A DNA stretch of 7,714 nucleotides from JAKLDO01 sp035354435 (GTDB taxonomy: Bacteria > UBP6 > UBA1177), in NCBI GenBank assembly GCA_035354435.1, contig DAOQAY010000134.1:1-7714 (forward strand). Direction: 5' to 3'. The notes beneath the pieces are model-generated. The model was not told the DNA's origin. It was given only the letters and a program-made list of their open reading frames with translations, and searched no databases. The stretch's first letter is position 1; each line of letters begins with the position of its first letter. The position numbers were made by a program, and so were the translations under genes. This document shows positions 6,671 through 7,714 of the stretch, in pieces.

Positions 6671-7714
6671 TTATCGTTTTTGGTCTGGAATTTCTTTTTG
6701 CAACTCTTTCTCAATTTCTTCAATTGTCGGCAGAGATGATTTCAAATCAGCAGGGAGAGCCTGCATCAACTCATATTCTGAAACACCAATTGGATTGTTG
6801 ATTCCTCTAACCGAATATTCCGCCATGATTTTATTCTTATTTTGACAAAGGATCAGACCAATCGTTGGATTGTCTGTTTCCTGTTTCAATTTATCATCTA
6901 CAATATTGCAGTAAAAATTAATCTTCCCTGCATATTCAGGCTTAAACTCACCTTTTTTCAGTTCAATCACAATAAAAGATCTGAGTTTTAGATGATAAAA
7001 AAGAAGGTCGATATAAAAATCCTTTTCGTCAACCTCAAAATGAAACTGCCTACCGACAAATGCAAATCCCTGTCCAAGTTCAATAAGAAACTTTTCAAGA
7101 TGTCTTATCAGTCCTGTTTCAAGCTCTCTTTCTTTATATGTACCAGAAAGTGTCATAAAATCAAACACATAAGGATCCTTTAAAATATTTTTCAAAGATT
7201 CAGAATGTTCAATTGGAAGCGATTCATCAAAATTATTAACCGATTTTCCATCCCTTTCATAAAGTTTACTTTTTATCATCAAAGCAAGTGTTTCTTTACT
7301 CCACCCGTTCATTATGGTTTTTTCCATGTACCAGCTACGAATTTTCAAATCTTTTACTTTTTCAATCAAAATAATGTTGTGACTCCAAGTTAGACTGACA
7401 ATTAATTTTCTTATCTGAGCTGATTTGTTTTCTAATTTTGCAACCGGCAGTTGCAAAATTTCAGAATCTCCATATTCCCTTGCAAATCTAATCATATAAC
7501 CGATATTTCTTTCCGAGAATCCCTTTATTTCAGGCAGTTCATTTTGAATGTCTTTTGATAATCTGGGAATGACAGATGCGCCCCATCCTTCTTGCTTCTG
7601 CTTAATATCTATCATTTTTCCTAAGTCATAATACATCATTATCATTTCAGAATTTATTGAAAAAGCAGCTTTGTTCTGAGCCGCTCTTATTCTGACCTTC
7701 ACTTCATTTAAAAA
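6671..7714 (-). CDS. DUF1016/YhcG-family PDDEXK nuclease (partial, N-terminus beyond right edge)
   Basis: The product belongs to the YhcG/DUF1016 group: an N-terminal helical, winged-helix-like domain followed by a PDDEXK nuclease domain. The frame stays open through 7714 and the residues before the first possible start (GTG at 7700-7702) read FLNE, matching the family pattern before 'K-x-R-I-R-A-A-Q', so the true start lies outside the window. Numbering from that GTG, DUF1016_N motifs include GFSERNIGYM at 61-70, LTWSHNIILI at 104-113 and GWSKETL at 133-139. The nuclease core has DPYVFDF at 176-182, GFAFVGRQFHFEV at 212-224, and the catalytic set Asp232, Glu247 and Lys249 in the D-x14-E-L-K arrangement, then GEFKPEYAGKINFY. 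The protein looks intact. The gene is clearly more AT-rich than pgk and pyrG. The family is common near restriction-modification and defence genes; whether this copy has such a partner lies beyond the edge. Confidence 0.92.
   Translation of the reverse strand, partial: FLNEVKVRIRAAQNKAAFSINSEMIMMYYDLGKMIDIKQKQEGWGASVIPRLSKDIQNELPEIKGFSERNIGYMIRFAREYGDSEILQLPVAKLENKSAQIRKLIVSLTWSHNIILIEKVKDLKIRSWYMEKTIMNGWSKETLALMIKSKLYERDGKSVNNFDESLPIEHSESLKNILKDPYVFDFMTLSGTYKERELETGLIRHLEKFLIELGQGFAFVGRQFHFEVDEKDFYIDLLFYHLKLRSFIVIELKKGEFKPEYAGKINFYCNIVDDKLKQETDNPTIGLILCQNKNKIMAEYSVRGINNPIGVSEYELMQALPADLKSSLPTIEEIEKELQKEIPDQKR

Noticed and set aside
7700..7702. GTG as the true start of the YhcG-family gene
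   Set aside because: The frame continues open to the window edge and the preceding residues FLNE fit the family's N-terminus, so the gene is better treated as cut by the edge.

Overview
The window carries a compact, almost fully minus-strand block of bacterial genes. Read in transcription order (right to left), it holds a truncated DUF1016/YhcG-family PDDEXK nuclease gene (6671-7714, running off the right edge). A short AT-rich gap (6560-6670) with a possible promoter and an inverted repeat follows. Then comes a tight cluster of six genes: an OB-fold plus HD-domain exoribonuclease-like protein, glyceraldehyde-3-phosphate dehydrogenase (gap), phosphoglycerate kinase (pgk), CTP synthase (pyrG), a small one-pass membrane protein of unknown function, and a large lipoprotein with a beta-propeller-like repeat region that runs off the left edge. 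No rRNA, tRNA, CRISPR array, insertion sequence or convincing terminator is visible, and no stretch over 300 bases lacks a gene.

The first five cluster genes are spaced like an operon. The three spacers between the HD gene, gap, pgk and pyrG are each exactly 17 nt and carry the Shine-Dalgarno sequence of the next gene. The pyrG stop and the start of the small gene overlap by one base (TAGTG). Only 30 nt separate the small gene from the lipoprotein, with no hairpin between them. Functionally the cluster joins the two adjacent lower-glycolysis steps (GAPDH and PGK) to CTP synthesis and a putative RNA 3' exonuclease. Triosephosphate isomerase, a frequent partner of gap-pgk, is not in the window.

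The organism is a bacterium of moderate to low G+C. The lipoprotein, with its acidic Asp/Ser/Glu linker directly after the lipid-anchor cysteine, resembles surface lipoproteins of diderm bacteria of the broad deltaproteobacterial/myxobacterial type, but that placement is a weak inference. The core enzymes are full length with active-site motifs present. The YhcG-family gene is visibly more AT-rich than gap-pgk-pyrG and belongs to a family common in accessory and defence regions, so it may be an acquired neighbour. I do not see strong evidence for a new multi-gene system. The least explained elements are the small membrane protein coupled to pyrG, the propeller lipoprotein, and the inverted repeat in front of the operon.
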